From the NCBI RefSeq assembly GCF_000488215.1, contig NZ_KI530712.1, positions 934,881 through 998,880 of the forward strand: DNA of 64,000 bases, in the 5' to 3' direction. Within the stretch, counting starts at the first letter, position 1, and every line of letters begins with the position of its first letter. The DNA comes from Acinetobacter nectaris CIP 110549. Lineage in GTDB: Bacteria; Pseudomonadota; Gammaproteobacteria; Pseudomonadales; Moraxellaceae. Positions 8,668 through 18,260 of the stretch are shown one piece after another. A model generated the notes under the pieces. That model saw nothing but the letters and a program-made list of their open reading frames with translations. It searched no databases and was not told where the DNA came from. A program made the position numbers and the translations under genes.

Positions 8668-9579
8668 ATGACAAAATTTCGTCATCTTTCATTTCTTCTT
8701 GGTTTCTGTACTATGCTCTTGGGTTGTACAACAGCAGAAAAAATACAAAAACAACCTAGAGAACCTATTATTGCACTTGCCCTAGGTGGTGGAGGTGCAA
8801 AAGGCTTTGCACATATTGGTGTAATCAAAGTTTTAGAGTCACATGGTATTAAACCAAAAATTGTTACAGGTACAAGTGCAGGTAGTTTTGTAGGGAGTAT
8901 CTACGCCAGTGGAAAAACGCCGTATCAATTACAACAAATTGCATATCAGCTTAAAGAGTCCGACCTAAGAGACCTTACATTTAGTCGTCAGGGCTTCCTT
9001 ATAGGACAAAAATTACAAGACTATATTAATGCCCAAGTTGACAACAAACCTATTCAGCAATTTCCCATTCGCTTTGCAGCCGTTGCAACACGTTTAGACA
9101 ATGGACAAAAAGTTGACTTTATTCGCGGCAATACAGGGCAAGCTGTACGTGCTTCTTGTAGTATTCCAAATGTATTTATTCCTGCAAGGATTGGAGGAGT
9201 CGATTATGTTGATGGTGGTTTAGTCAGTCCTATTCCTGTGAAAACGGCCAAGGATATGGGTGCAGATATTGTCATTGCTGTTGATATTTCTGCACGACCT
9301 ACAGGTACAAAAAATACTGCAAGCAATATGTGGGGCTTACTCGATCAGACCATTAACATTATGGGTCAACAAAGTATTCAAGATGAACTTAAATATGCAA
9401 ATATTGTCATTCGCCCTCGAGTAGACCATATTGGCGTTATGGATTTAAATGTTGCTAATCAGGCAATTATTGAAGGTGAAAAAGCAACACAGTCTCAACT
9501 TAAACAAATTGATGCAGCCATTGCTCAATTTAAACATTCTCCTGCTGCATATATGCCTGCACCAAAGGCAAAATTTTAA
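8668..9579 (+). CDS. patatin-like phospholipase lipoprotein (RssA-related)
   Basis: Probable lipid-anchored serine hydrolase. With the ATG at 8668, the signal peptide is MTKFRHLSFLLGFCTMLLGC with lipobox LLGC, so Cys20 would be lipidated and the domain would be periplasmic. Patatin motifs follow in order: the glycine-rich oxyanion loop LGGGGAKGFAHIG, the nucleophile elbow GTSAG, and the catalytic Asp in DGG (YVDGGLVSP). GTG at 8632 and ATG at 8656 are alternative starts; none has a clear ribosome site. The enzyme should cleave phospholipid or lysophospholipid esters; the substrate is not known. Confidence 0.85.
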   Translation: MTKFRHLSFLLGFCTMLLGCTTAEKIQKQPREPIIALALGGGGAKGFAHIGVIKVLESHGIKPKIVTGTSAGSFVGSIYASGKTPYQLQQIAYQLKESDLRDLTFSRQGFLIGQKLQDYINAQVDNKPIQQFPIRFAAVATRLDNGQKVDFIRGNTGQAVRASCSIPNVFIPARIGGVDYVDGGLVSPIPVKTAKDMGADIVIAVDISARPTGTKNTASNMWGLLDQTINIMGQQSIQDELKYANIVIRPRVDHIGVMDLNVANQAIIEGEKATQSQLKQIDAAIAQFKHSPAAYMPAPKAKF

Positions 9580-9604
9580 TTGCCTCATATTTATGTATGT
9601 TTTC

Positions 9605-9646
9605 CAAGCATCATTTGATAAATTAATAAACTAATAATGATGCTTG
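9605..9646. repeat. 11-bp inverted repeat between patatin and nfeD genes
   Basis: CAAGCATCATT (9605-9615) and AATGATGCTTG (9636-9646), spacer 20 nt. There is no T-run downstream, so it is a poor terminator. It could be the patatin mRNA end or an operator for the nfeD-qmcA pair. Confidence 0.5.
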
Positions 9647-9683
9647 TATCTTCAATACATCTTTCCCTATATGAGAATATTAG

Positions 9684-10148
9684 ATGAATATTATGCTTGA
9701 ACCTTGGCACTGGTTTGTGCTCGGCATCGTGCTCATTTTACTTGAACTTTTTTTAGCAACATTTGCTATTTTATGGTTTGGTATTGCAGCCATTATGCTT
9801 AGTCTTTTATATTGGCTTTCACCTTGGATGAGTACAGCTACTCAAATTTTAACTTGGGCAATTTTTTCTATTCTCAATACTATCTTATGGTTTAAATTTA
9901 TTAAGCCTTTCACAAAACGGCGTAATCAGAATCCATCTAATATTCAAGATATACTCGGACAAACGGGTACTGTCATACAGATTTTTCCTAATGAAAGCCA
10001 TAGTGCTAAAGTGCGCTTTACTATTCCCCTATTAGGTACAGAAGAATGGTTAAGTGAATGTGACCAAGCTCTTCATGTTGGTGACCGCATTGAAGTCACA
10101 GGCATTCAAGATAAAAGACTACTCGTTAAATTACACAATGCATATTAA
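9684..10148 (+). CDS. NfeD-like membrane protein (YbbK/NfeD1b type)
   Basis: 154-aa membrane protein with two to three hydrophobic segments in residues 8-77, followed by a C-terminal OB-fold domain (about 88-150) containing the typical LGQTGTV start. Short NfeD proteins are encoded beside SPFH/stomatin proteins and are thought to act with them in membrane-domain organisation or quality control. Here the partner gene follows after 26 bp. No serine protease (ClpP-like) domain is present, so this is the short form. Confidence 0.88.
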   Translation: MNIMLEPWHWFVLGIVLILLELFLATFAILWFGIAAIMLSLLYWLSPWMSTATQILTWAIFSILNTILWFKFIKPFTKRRNQNPSNIQDILGQTGTVIQIFPNESHSAKVRFTIPLLGTEEWLSECDQALHVGDRIEVTGIQDKRLLVKLHNAY

Positions 10149-10174
10149 AAATCAAATTTAAACTAGGATATAAA

Positions 10175-11026
10175 ATGTCTATTACAACGATTATTAGTCT
10201 CGCCTTTTTAGCATTTGTTGTTATTACTATATTAAAAGGTGTTCGTATTGTCCCTCAAGGATATAAGTGGATTGTTCAACGACTAGGAAAGTACCATACA
10301 ACACTTAATCCTGGTTTAAGTATTATTATTCCCTACATTGATGAAGTTGCCTACCGTGTAACCACCAAAGATATTGTTTTAGACATTCCCTCACAAGAAG
10401 TCATTACGAAAGATAATGCTGTTTTATTGATGAATGCCGTTGCATATATCAATTTAACAACACCAGAAAAAGCAGTTTATGGCATAGAAAATTTTAACTG
10501 GGCAATTCAGAACCTTGTACAAACGTCCCTACGCTCTATTGTTGGAGAAATGGACTTAGATGATGCTTTATCTTCCCGTGACCATATTAAAGCAAAACTA
10601 AAATTAGCAATTTCTGAAGATATTTCCGACTGGGGAATTACCTTAAAAACAGTAGAAATTCAAGATATTCAACCTTCGGCAACAATGCAAACTGCTATGG
10701 AAGAACAAGCAGCGGCTGAAAGACAACGACGTGCTGCTGTTACCAAAGCCGATGGTGAAAAACAAGCCGCTATTTTAGAAGCCGATGGTCGTCTTGAAGC
10801 TTCAAGACGTGATGCTCAAGCACAAGTCGTTCTGGCTGAAGCATCTCAAAAATCCATTGAGTTGGTAACCTCAGCGGTAGGCGAAAAAGATGCTCCCGTC
10901 GCTTATTTACTTGGAGAGCAATACATTAAAGCAATGCAGGATATGGCAAAATCGAACAATTCTAAAACTGTCGTTCTTCCTGCAGATGTACTCAACACTA
11001 TTCGTGGAATTATGGGGAAAAATTAA
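10175..11026 (+). CDS. qmcA: SPFH domain / stomatin-like protein (QmcA-like)
   Basis: 283-aa membrane-anchored SPFH protein. One N-terminal TM segment (about 3-22) is followed by the PHB/SPFH domain (about 22-190, with the stomatin signature around IVPQGYKWIVQRLGKYH) and an Ala/Glu-rich coiled coil (about 190-245, AAAERQRRAAVTKADGEKQA) that mediates oligomerisation. Family members interact with FtsH/HflKC-type quality control in E. coli. Its stop overlaps that of the convergent ispA by 4 bp. Confidence 0.9.
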   Translation: MSITTIISLAFLAFVVITILKGVRIVPQGYKWIVQRLGKYHTTLNPGLSIIIPYIDEVAYRVTTKDIVLDIPSQEVITKDNAVLLMNAVAYINLTTPEKAVYGIENFNWAIQNLVQTSLRSIVGEMDLDDALSSRDHIKAKLKLAISEDISDWGITLKTVEIQDIQPSATMQTAMEEQAAAERQRRAAVTKADGEKQAAILEADGRLEASRRDAQAQVVLAEASQKSIELVTSAVGEKDAPVAYLLGEQYIKAMQDMAKSNNSKTVVLPADVLNTIRGIMGKN

Positions 11027-11937
11027 CTTTCCCTTTTCAGTAAAAACTGTGTAATTTGATGCAGTTGATCTGCATCTTTACCAAAGTATGCCAATGCCTC
11101 TAAAGCACGCTGATGCAATGTGTTGGCATACACCTTGGCTTCTTCTAGCCCCATGAGTGCAGGATAAGTTGACTTTTCAACCTGCACATCCTTTCCAGCA
11201 GTTTTCCCCAATACAGATGTTTCTGCAACAATATCTAAAATGTCATCTTGTACTTGAAAAGCAAGACCTATTGCTTGACCAAACTCTCTGAGCTTTGTCA
11301 TTTCTATAGCTGACGATTCAAAAATAGTTACCGCTGCTAGCGTAATAGCCGCCGAAATTAAAGCACCTGTTTTATTATGATGTATCTTTTCTAAATGCTC
11401 TTGATTAACGTGAATGCCTTCAGCCTGTAAATCGAGCATTTGCCCATTTACCATTTTTGAACTGGCCGTAGCAAGAATGCGTGTTTGCTGTAAGACAATA
11501 CGATCACTTACTTCGCTTACAGACTGATTAAACAATTGACTAGTAAGCACCTCATAAGCCATAGATTGTAAGACATCGCCTGCAAGTAACGCGGTGTCCT
11601 CTCCAAATGCGACATGGCAGGTTGGTTGACCACGACGTAAAGAATCATTATCCATACAAGGCAAGTCATCATGCACAAGTGAATAACAATGAATTAACTC
11701 CACTGCTACTGCTGCTCGGCGAATTGCTGCCCATTTCAAATTATCATTACGAAGTCCACCAACTGCATAACATAATGCAGGTCGAACACGCTTTCCTCCC
11801 AACATAACAGCATGGTAAATCGCTTCACGCAATGGCTCAGGGACTGAGAAAGAATCCAATGCAAGCTTTAAATCTTGTTGGATTTGGTGCTGCGCAGACT
11901 TTAGAAAATCTGAAGATATTTCAGCTAATGATGACAC
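11023..11937 (-). CDS. ispA: farnesyl diphosphate synthase (polyprenyl synthetase)
   Basis: Cytoplasmic enzyme condensing IPP with DMAPP and GPP to make FPP, the precursor of undecaprenyl phosphate and ubiquinone. Both Asp-rich magnesium motifs are present: DDLPCMDND (first) and FQVQDDILD (second), with GKRVRP and the GQ motif near expected places. Start choice: TTG at 11958 directly follows the stop of the upstream gene but has a weak ribosome site. GTG at 11937 has GAGG at 5-nt spacing and gives MSSLAEISSDFL, so it is preferred. The gene is co-transcribed with the PhnA-like gene upstream. No terminator is visible at its 3' end, which abuts the convergent stomatin gene. Confidence 0.92.
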   Translation of the reverse strand: MSSLAEISSDFLKSAQHQIQQDLKLALDSFSVPEPLREAIYHAVMLGGKRVRPALCYAVGGLRNDNLKWAAIRRAAVAVELIHCYSLVHDDLPCMDNDSLRRGQPTCHVAFGEDTALLAGDVLQSMAYEVLTSQLFNQSVSEVSDRIVLQQTRILATASSKMVNGQMLDLQAEGIHVNQEHLEKIHHNKTGALISAAITLAAVTIFESSAIEMTKLREFGQAIGLAFQVQDDILDIVAETSVLGKTAGKDVQVEKSTYPALMGLEEAKVYANTLHQRALEALAYFGKDADQLHQITQFLLKRES

Positions 11938-11958
11938 TGTTGCCTCGTATGCGTTCAA

Positions 11959-12303
11959 TTATGCTTTCTTTACAAATTCTGATTTTAACTTCATAGCACC
12001 AATGCCTGAAATTTTACAATCAATGTTATGACCATCCGTTGCATCTGCAACCAAACGAATTCCTTTTACTTTTGTTCCTACTTTCACAACAGATGAAGAG
12101 CCTTTAATCTTCAAGTCTTTAATGACAGTTACATTATCACCATCTTCTAATGGCTGACCATGTGCATCTACAATAAGCGGTTGTGCATCATCTGTCGCTT
12201 GCTCACCCTCTTTCCATTCATGTGCACATTCAGGACATATAATTAAATCACCATCATAGTATGTATATACAGACTGACATTGAGTACAAGCAGGAATAGT
12301 CAT
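11959..12303 (-). CDS. yjdM: PhnA/YjdM family zinc-ribbon protein
   Basis: 114-aa protein with an N-terminal zinc ribbon (CTQC near residue 6 and CPEC near 24) and the C-terminal PhnA domain (about 45-114). Despite the historical name it is not needed for phosphonate use in E. coli and the function is unclear. It starts at ATG 12303, and its stop is immediately followed by the ispA region, so the two are probably co-transcribed. Confidence 0.9.
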   Translation of the reverse strand: MTIPACTQCQSVYTYYDGDLIICPECAHEWKEGEQATDDAQPLIVDAHGQPLEDGDNVTVIKDLKIKGSSSVVKVGTKVKGIRLVADATDGHNIDCKISGIGAMKLKSEFVKKA

Positions 12304-12528
12304 TAAGAAACCTCAAAACAAAGCCTTATTATCGCGCTAAATCTATTTTTTTTCAAAAGTTATCGCAAATTCTTTGAACTAGACAGGTCTTTTATCTATT
12401 TTCGCCATTTTATAAACATATTATGCAGCACTTTTTATATCTCTGTTGTTGTATGAGCTTTTATCATCGCTATGAGATTTACTTACAATCATTTACAATA
12501 AGCCAAATTTTTAATTGAGCATATTTTG

Positions 12529-13881
12529 GTGAGTAATACATCATCTAGCCTAAAACGTGGTCTCAAAAATCGGCATATTCAGCTTATTGGTATGGGTGGA
12601 GCGATTGGCACAGGTCTATTCTTAGGCTCAGCACATATTATCCAAACCGCAGGACCATCTATCATTTTAGGCTATGCAATCGCAGGGTTCATTGCATTTC
12701 TTATTATGCGACAACTTGGCGAAATGATTGTTGAAGAACCTGTTGCAGGTTCATTTAGCCATCTTGCATATAAATATTGGAGTCCATTTGCAGGCTTCTT
12801 TACAGGCTGGAACTATTGGATTGTTTACTTACTTGTTGCAATGACTGAACTCACCGCCGTTGCACAATATGTTCATTATTGGTGGCCTCACATTCCTTCT
12901 TGGGCTTCTGTACTATTTTTCTTTATTCTAATTACAGGGCTAAACCTCACGAGTGTAAAACTCTTTGGGGAATCAGAATTTTGGCTTGCACTCATTAAAG
13001 TTATTGCTGTTATTGCCATGATTGTTTTTGGAATTTATCTACTCATAACAGCAACACCTGCAACAGGTGAGTCATTTTCTAACCTATGGACACATGGTGG
13101 TTTCTTCCCACATGGGTTTGAAGGCCTATTTTATATGTTGGCTTTTATTCTTTTTGCTTTTGGGGGAATTGAACTCATAGGAATGACGGCAGCTGAAGCA
13201 GATGACCCAAAAAAATCTATTCCTCAAGCCATTAATCAGGTTGTTTTTAGAATACTTCTTTTCTATATATGCTCTTTGGCCATTTTGCTATCTTTAGTTC
13301 CATGGAATCAATTACAGCTAGGTAGTTTAGAAAAAAGTCCTTTTGTACTTATCTTTAGTAAACTTGGCTTTCAATGGGCAGCACATTTACTCAACTTTAT
13401 TATCTTAACTGCTGCTTTGTCTGTATATAACAGTGGTATGTTTGCCAATAGCCGTATGCTCTTTGGTTTAGCAGAACAAGGAAGTGCACCTAAAGCTTTA
13501 TTAAAAACCAATAAACAAGGCATACCTTACTATTGTGTTCTGGTTTCAGCAGCACTTATATTCTTCTGCGTTCTATTAAATTATTTTGCTCCCGAGAAAG
13601 CTTTAAGTCATCTCATGTACATTTCTGTCGCAGGTTTAGTTTTAAACTGGACAATGATTACAATTACGCATTTAAAGTTTCGTAAATTTAAGCAAGCTCA
13701 TGCTCAAAAGACCTCTTTTCCTGCATTATGGTCACCTTTAAGCAATTATTTGGTGCTCATTTTTATTGCATTGGTGCTATACATCATGTGTCAAAAAGGT
13801 TTTGCAGAATCTGTTGTATTTATGCCAATTTGGACAGCGATTTTATATTTATTCTATCGCTTTAAAAGGTCATCAGACTAA
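12529..13881 (+). CDS. aroP: AroP-like amino acid permease, copy 1
   Basis: Inner-membrane amino acid:proton symporter of the APC superfamily (AAT family) with 12 predicted TM segments. The N-terminal LKRGLKNRHIQLIGMGGAIG and the GSFSHLAYKYW region match AroP-type aromatic amino acid permeases more closely than ProY or GabP. Start: GTG at 12529 aligns with the GTG start of the second copy (both give MSN...); TTG at 12526 is an alternative. The next gene, 55 bp on, is a clear tandem paralogue. Substrate assignment (Phe/Tyr/Trp) is by family resemblance only. Confidence 0.88.
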   Translation: MSNTSSSLKRGLKNRHIQLIGMGGAIGTGLFLGSAHIIQTAGPSIILGYAIAGFIAFLIMRQLGEMIVEEPVAGSFSHLAYKYWSPFAGFFTGWNYWIVYLLVAMTELTAVAQYVHYWWPHIPSWASVLFFFILITGLNLTSVKLFGESEFWLALIKVIAVIAMIVFGIYLLITATPATGESFSNLWTHGGFFPHGFEGLFYMLAFILFAFGGIELIGMTAAEADDPKKSIPQAINQVVFRILLFYICSLAILLSLVPWNQLQLGSLEKSPFVLIFSKLGFQWAAHLLNFIILTAALSVYNSGMFANSRMLFGLAEQGSAPKALLKTNKQGIPYYCVLVSAALIFFCVLLNYFAPEKALSHLMYISVAGLVLNWTMITITHLKFRKFKQAHAQKTSFPALWSPLSNYLVLIFIALVLYIMCQKGFAESVVFMPIWTAILYLFYRFKRSSD

Positions 13882-13936
13882 GGCATATATATTTATATTT
13901 CGTTTTTACTTCAAAATTTAATGAGTCATATTACCT

Positions 13937-15289
13937 GTGAGCAATAAAACACCTGAACTACATCGTGGATTAAAAAGCAGACACATTCAGCTCATTGCAA
14001 TGGGTGGTGCCATTGGCACTGGGCTATTCTTAGGGTCTGCAAAAGTCATTCAGTCAGCTGGGCCATCTATTATTTTAGGTTATGCCATTGGTGGCTTTAT
14101 GGTTTTCCTTATTTTACGCCACCTTGGAGAAATGATTGCACATGAGCCTGTCGCAGGTTCATTTAGTCACTTTGCATACAAGTATTGGGGTAAATTTCCT
14201 GGTTTCTTAACAGGTTGGAACTATTGGATTTTAAATATTTTAGTTGCCATGACAGAGCTCACAGCTATTGCAAAATATGTTCATTATTGGTGGCCTCATA
14301 TTCCTGCTTGGGTATCTACTCTTTTCTTCTTCGCTATTATTACGACTGTGAATACACTCAACGTAAAGTTTTATGGTGAGTCAGAGTTTTGGTTATCCAT
14401 TATTAAAGTCGTTGCTGTGGTTGCCATGATTCTTTTTGGCATATATCTCATCGTCAATGCAGACCCAAGCTCACATGTAAGTGTCTCTAATTTATGGACA
14501 CATGGTGGTTTTTTCCCACATGGTTTCGATGGTCTATTTTATATGCTTGCATTTATTATGTTTGCATTTGGTGGTATTGACCTCATTGGGACAGCTGCTG
14601 CAGAAGCAGAAAATCCGAAAAAAACAATTCCAAAAGCGATTAATCAAGTTATTTTCAGAATTTTTATCTTTTATGTTGGTACACTTGCGATTTTATTATC
14701 GCTCATTCCATGGAACGAGCTACAGCTAGGTGGCTTAGATAAAAGTCCATTTGTCATTATTTTTAGTCAGCTTGGCATTGATTGGGCTGCACATTTACTC
14801 AACTTTATTATTCTTACTTCTGCACTTTCTGTTTATAACAGTAGTATGTTTGCCAATAGTCGTATGCTATTTAGCTTAGCAGAGCAAGGAGATGCACCTA
14901 AGTTTTTTGCTCGTATTAATAAAAATGGTACACCCATTATTGCAACACTTTTTGCCTCTGCAATAATTTTTGGTTGTGTACTTCTTAACTACTTTGTTCC
15001 AGAGCAAGCGCTTGGGCACCTAATGTATATTGTTGTTGGTGCTTTAGTTTTAAATTGGGCAGTTATTAGTCTTATTCATCTTAAGTTCAGAAAAGCAATG
15101 AAGTCTTCTCATACGAAAACAGATTTCCCTGCTCTTTTTTCTCCGCTTAGTAACTATCTTGCGCTTGGCTTTATTGCACTTATTCTATTTATTATGTGGA
15201 CACAAGGCTTTAAAGAATCTGTACTGATGATTCCTATTTGGATCGTTCTAATGTTCTTATTTTTTAAATATTTTAAGCAACATAGATAG
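13937..15289 (+). CDS. aroP: AroP-like amino acid permease, copy 2
   Basis: 450-aa paralogue of the preceding gene with the same layout (12 TM segments, APC/AAT family) and GTG start. Differences cluster in helices near the N-terminal third and the C-terminal region, while the segments GAIGTGLFLGSA and WTHGGFFPHGF are the same in both. The pair is probably co-transcribed and ends at a strong terminator at 15297-15328. Having diverged, the two may differ in substrate preference or affinity. Confidence 0.88.
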   Translation: MSNKTPELHRGLKSRHIQLIAMGGAIGTGLFLGSAKVIQSAGPSIILGYAIGGFMVFLILRHLGEMIAHEPVAGSFSHFAYKYWGKFPGFLTGWNYWILNILVAMTELTAIAKYVHYWWPHIPAWVSTLFFFAIITTVNTLNVKFYGESEFWLSIIKVVAVVAMILFGIYLIVNADPSSHVSVSNLWTHGGFFPHGFDGLFYMLAFIMFAFGGIDLIGTAAAEAENPKKTIPKAINQVIFRIFIFYVGTLAILLSLIPWNELQLGGLDKSPFVIIFSQLGIDWAAHLLNFIILTSALSVYNSSMFANSRMLFSLAEQGDAPKFFARINKNGTPIIATLFASAIIFGCVLLNYFVPEQALGHLMYIVVGALVLNWAVISLIHLKFRKAMKSSHTKTDFPALFSPLSNYLALGFIALILFIMWTQGFKESVLMIPIWIVLMFLFFKYFKQHR

Positions 15290-15296
15290 TTCAATA

Positions 15297-15328
15297 AAAA
15301 AAGTTATTTTCACAATAACTTTTTTTTT
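15297..15328 (+). terminator. terminator of the permease pair
   Basis: AAAGTTATT (15300-15308), loop TTCAC, AATAACTTT (15314-15322), followed by an unbroken T-run to 15328. An A-run precedes it. Confidence 0.85.
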
Positions 15329-15366
15329 CGTCATAACTAAGCTACATTATCTGCTATTAAGAAACT

Positions 15367-15442
15367 ACGCCCTTAGCTTAACTGGATAGAGCAGTTACCT
15401 CCTAAGTGACAGAAGTGGGTTCGAGTCCCGCAGGGCGTACCA
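15367..15442 (+). tRNA. tRNA-Arg (anticodon CCT)
   Basis: A full cloverleaf can be drawn: acceptor ACGCCCT/AGGGCGT, D-arm with AACTGGATAGAGC, anticodon stem GTTAC/GTGAC with loop CTCCTAA (anticodon CCT, reads AGG), T-arm GTGGG-TTCGAGT-CCCGC, and encoded CCA at 15440-15442. 76 nt. The next gene's stop codon (other strand) begins 2 nt after the CCA. Confidence 0.97.
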
Positions 15443-15443
15443 A

Positions 15444-16055
15444 TTAGAATATTAAACCAAATGCTTTCAGTTGTTTTTCAGCAATATCTGCATTCGTAAA
15501 GTGAATGGTTTTAAACCCCATTGCTGATGCAGCCTGTACATTCCCTGCCATGTCATCTAAAAAAACGCTATGCTCAGGAATAACCTGATAGGTATCCATT
15601 AAATATTGAAAAATTTCTTTTTGGGGCTTCATCATACCAATTTCAGCAGAAACAACATGACCATCAAAAACATTCCAGAAAGAATAAGTTTCTCTTAAAT
15701 GACTAACAATTTCTTTTACATTGTCTGTTAAGGCATATAAACGATAGTTTGCCTGAGATAGCTTTTCTAATAGAATATGCGTATTGTAAATTAAAATTTG
15801 TGTTTGCTTCACATAATAAAATAGTGCATCTAATGTCACTGAGCTCAAGTGATAGCGTTCAGCATATTCTTGTTTTGCTTCAGCCTCTGTTAACTTACCT
15901 AAATTAAGGTTTTTCCAAATATCACCTGCAAAAATGTCTTTCGCTAATTGTTCTGCATTATCAGGAGAACTAAACGTTAAATTAATAATTTCTTTAGGCG
16001 CCCATCTCACAAGCACATTGCCAAAATCAAAAACCACCGTATCTATTTTAGACAT
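15444..16055 (-). CDS. HAD family hydrolase (YihX-like)
   Basis: 203-aa haloacid dehalogenase-type phosphatase. Motif I is VVFDFGNVLVRW (nucleophile Asp10), motif II the Thr of YALTDN, motif III the Lys in KPQKEIF, and motif IV FLDDMAGN. The helical cap lies between motifs I and II, as in the HAD-IA subfamily. YihX of E. coli dephosphorylates alpha-glucose-1-phosphate; whether this one does is not known. The ATG start is followed leftward by a gene that runs to the 3' end of tRNA-Arg. The upstream MFS gene is separated by a terminator, so transcription is probably independent. Confidence 0.85.
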   Translation of the reverse strand: MSKIDTVVFDFGNVLVRWAPKEIINLTFSSPDNAEQLAKDIFAGDIWKNLNLGKLTEAEAKQEYAERYHLSSVTLDALFYYVKQTQILIYNTHILLEKLSQANYRLYALTDNVKEIVSHLRETYSFWNVFDGHVVSAEIGMMKPQKEIFQYLMDTYQVIPEHSVFLDDMAGNVQAASAMGFKTIHFTNADIAEKQLKAFGLIF

Positions 16056-16114
16056 TACTTTCCCTCTTTATCTTTGTATTTTTCATATTAATTCAATAGT
16101 TTGACATCTATATT

Positions 16115-16147
16115 AAAAAGAAAAGAGCCATATAGGCTCTTTTCTAA
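16115..16147. terminator. terminator between MFS exporter and HAD gene
   Basis: AAAAGAGCC (16121-16129), loop ATATA, GGCTCTTTT (16135-16143). It ends leftward transcription of the MFS gene, which stops at 16151. Confidence 0.85.
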
Positions 16148-16150
16148 TCA

Positions 16151-17338
16151 TTAATTCTCGACTGGCATAAAATCTTTTCGTCGTATCATTAAAATAGCAA
16201 GACATAAACCTATGACTGCAAATATACCACCCACAACACCAATATATTTCATACCTAAATTCAAGCCAACAATACTGCCAAGCAAAGCACCACCGCCAAT
16301 GCCAACATTATAAAGCCCAGAATATAGTGACATAGCAACATCAGTTGCATCTGAGGCAAGTTGTAACACTTTAGACTGCATCACAAGGCCAAAAATCATA
16401 ATGAATATGCCCCATGCCACAGATATTGCCATAATTCCCCATACACTAAATGCAAGGGGTAATAGCAACAGCATACATATAGCTAATCCCGCAATAGAAA
16501 TGATGGGAAATCCTTTTGGTAATTTTCGACTGAGGCGGCTAAATAAAATTGAACCTAAAATCCCAGATCCACCATAAACTAAGAGTAAGGTTGTGGTCTG
16601 ATCTGACGTAAAATGTGCAATTTCATCCGTGAATGGTTCGATGTAGCTATACGCTGTAAACTGTGCGACAACAACAATGACAGTTGTAATAAACAAAAGC
16701 ATTAATGCAGGACGTTTCATTAGAATAGGCAAACTATCAATAGACCCTGTATTCTGACTCGGTAAATGAGGTAACGTTTTCCATAAAATACCTGCTGCAA
16801 ATACCGCAAGCACTGCAACAATACTAAATGTAATACGCCAACCAAATAGTTCACCAATGACACGACCAAATGGAATACCAAGCACCAAAGCCAAGACCGT
16901 GCCCGTAGAGAGCAAACCTAAAGCTTGGACACCCTTCCCTAAAGGTGCAACACGGACAGCGAGTGAAGCTGTAATAGACCAAAATATCGCATGAGCTAAT
17001 GCAATACCAATACGGCTAATCAATAAAATGACAAAATTTGAAGCGAAACTAGAAATTAAATGACTAAATATAAATAACAAGAAAATAGAGAGCAAAAGCT
17101 TTTTTCGCTCCATATGTCGTGTTACCAACATCATCGGTAACGATGCAAGTGCAACAACCCATGCATAAATCGTAATCATTAAGCCAACATGCGCAGCCTC
17201 CATATTAAAACTTTTTGCAATATCAGTCAGTAATGCAACAGGTACAAACTCTGTTGTATTAAAAATAAACGCTGCGAGTGCTAATGCAATAACACTCACC
17301 CAGCTGCCATCTTGGGCCGGTTGAGGAGTTGTATTCAT
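16151..17338 (-). CDS. MFS transporter, sugar efflux family (SotB/YdhP-like)
   Basis: 395-aa major facilitator protein with 12 predicted TM helices. The N-terminal region ([20 protein letters not shown]) is typical of the DHA1-type arabinose/sugar efflux group (SotB, YdhP). The loop 2-3 region around [20 protein letters not shown] carries the MFS motif A-like basic patch. Substrate is not evident; relatives export sugars or drugs. Single gene with its own terminator. Confidence 0.85.
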   Translation of the reverse strand: MNTTPQPAQDGSWVSVIALALAAFIFNTTEFVPVALLTDIAKSFNMEAAHVGLMITIYAWVVALASLPMMLVTRHMERKKLLLSIFLLFIFSHLISSFASNFVILLISRIGIALAHAIFWSITASLAVRVAPLGKGVQALGLLSTGTVLALVLGIPFGRVIGELFGWRITFSIVAVLAVFAAGILWKTLPHLPSQNTGSIDSLPILMKRPALMLLFITTVIVVVAQFTAYSYIEPFTDEIAHFTSDQTTTLLLVYGGSGILGSILFSRLSRKLPKGFPIISIAGLAICMLLLLPLAFSVWGIMAISVAWGIFIMIFGLVMQSKVLQLASDATDVAMSLYSGLYNVGIGGGALLGSIVGLNLGMKYIGVVGGIFAVIGLCLAILMIRRKDFMPVEN

Positions 17339-17470
17339 AGGGCTTTATATATGAGATTAGGATTTTAGTACGTATTTTTTATACGGCTTATATATTTGTA
17401 AGTATACAATTCTATGAATAATAAAATAAGACAGTCTGATGATAAAAATGTAAAAATCACATCTTGTTTT

Positions 17471-17997
17471 TCAATTTTGATTACAATAGTCAAACTTCAT
17501 AATATTCATTCCAATATCATAAAGATCTGTACTATACGGAACATCTGCTTTATAAACAAAACCATGGTGTTCATAAAAGCATTGGGCTCTCACATTGCTT
17601 TTTAAAACACTTAAATACATACTTTTTTGGTCTCTTTCTTCTACGAAATCTAAAACAAACTGTATAAACTTTTTCGCATACCCCTGACCTACAGCTTCTC
17701 TTAAAAATAAATTTTTTCTAATTCTGCACATTCACACTTTATATTTGGCTCATATTCATTCAAGTTTACTTTTGCAATCCCAATACACTTTTCAGGTGAC
17801 TGCATATATAGGAACCAAAACTGATTATTATCATCGAGTGAATGTAGTAATTGTTCATCTGAAAATGAGCCATTCAAAAAGTTCTTAACACCTTGTCGTG
17901 TCCAGATTGTAGAAAAATGGTCAATATAACTATGTCTACCAACTTTCTGAATTAGCTCTAAATCTTCATACACTGCTTGCTTAATTAGCATACTCAT
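17471..17997 (-). pseudogene. GNAT family N-acetyltransferase, frameshifted
   Basis: Two overlapping frames together make one GNAT protein. The first (ATG 17997, ends near 17701) gives the N-terminal half up to CECAELEKIYF, where the core acetyl-CoA fold begins. The second frame continues with LREAVGQGYAKKFIQFV, which holds the R/Q-x-x-G-x-G/A acetyl-CoA loop, and then the C-terminal YEHHGF motif. The join is at an A5 run on the plus strand (17703-17707, T5 in the mRNA); one more T would restore the frame. It is either a real one-base deletion, a slippage site, or a sequencing error. Confidence 0.8.
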
Positions 17998-18135
17998 TTT
18001 TTATCATTAATATTAATCAGAACAAGTATATATAACCTTCTTATTTTTCATATATATTCGAACAACATATTCATTGCTTTTGAATCAAATATATTTTACA
18101 AAGAAGGTATTCACTAAAGTATATATACATAAAAA

Positions 18136-18188
18136 CTAAATCTTTTTTAAGAATAAGCTTTTATTTTTAAATGCTAAATCTTTTTTAA
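18136..18188. repeat. 15-bp direct repeat upstream of cysH
   Basis: CTAAATCTTTTTTAA occurs exactly at 18136-18150 and again at 18174-18188, a 38-bp period, 73-125 bp before the cysH start. It could be a pair of regulator half-sites or a simple duplication in AT-rich DNA. Confidence 0.5.
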
Positions 18189-18260
18189 CATTTACTTTAG
18201 AATACTTGGGCTTCTACCCCTGTCTCTTTTTTCGCTCCAAGCCGACAGCCAGGAACATAT

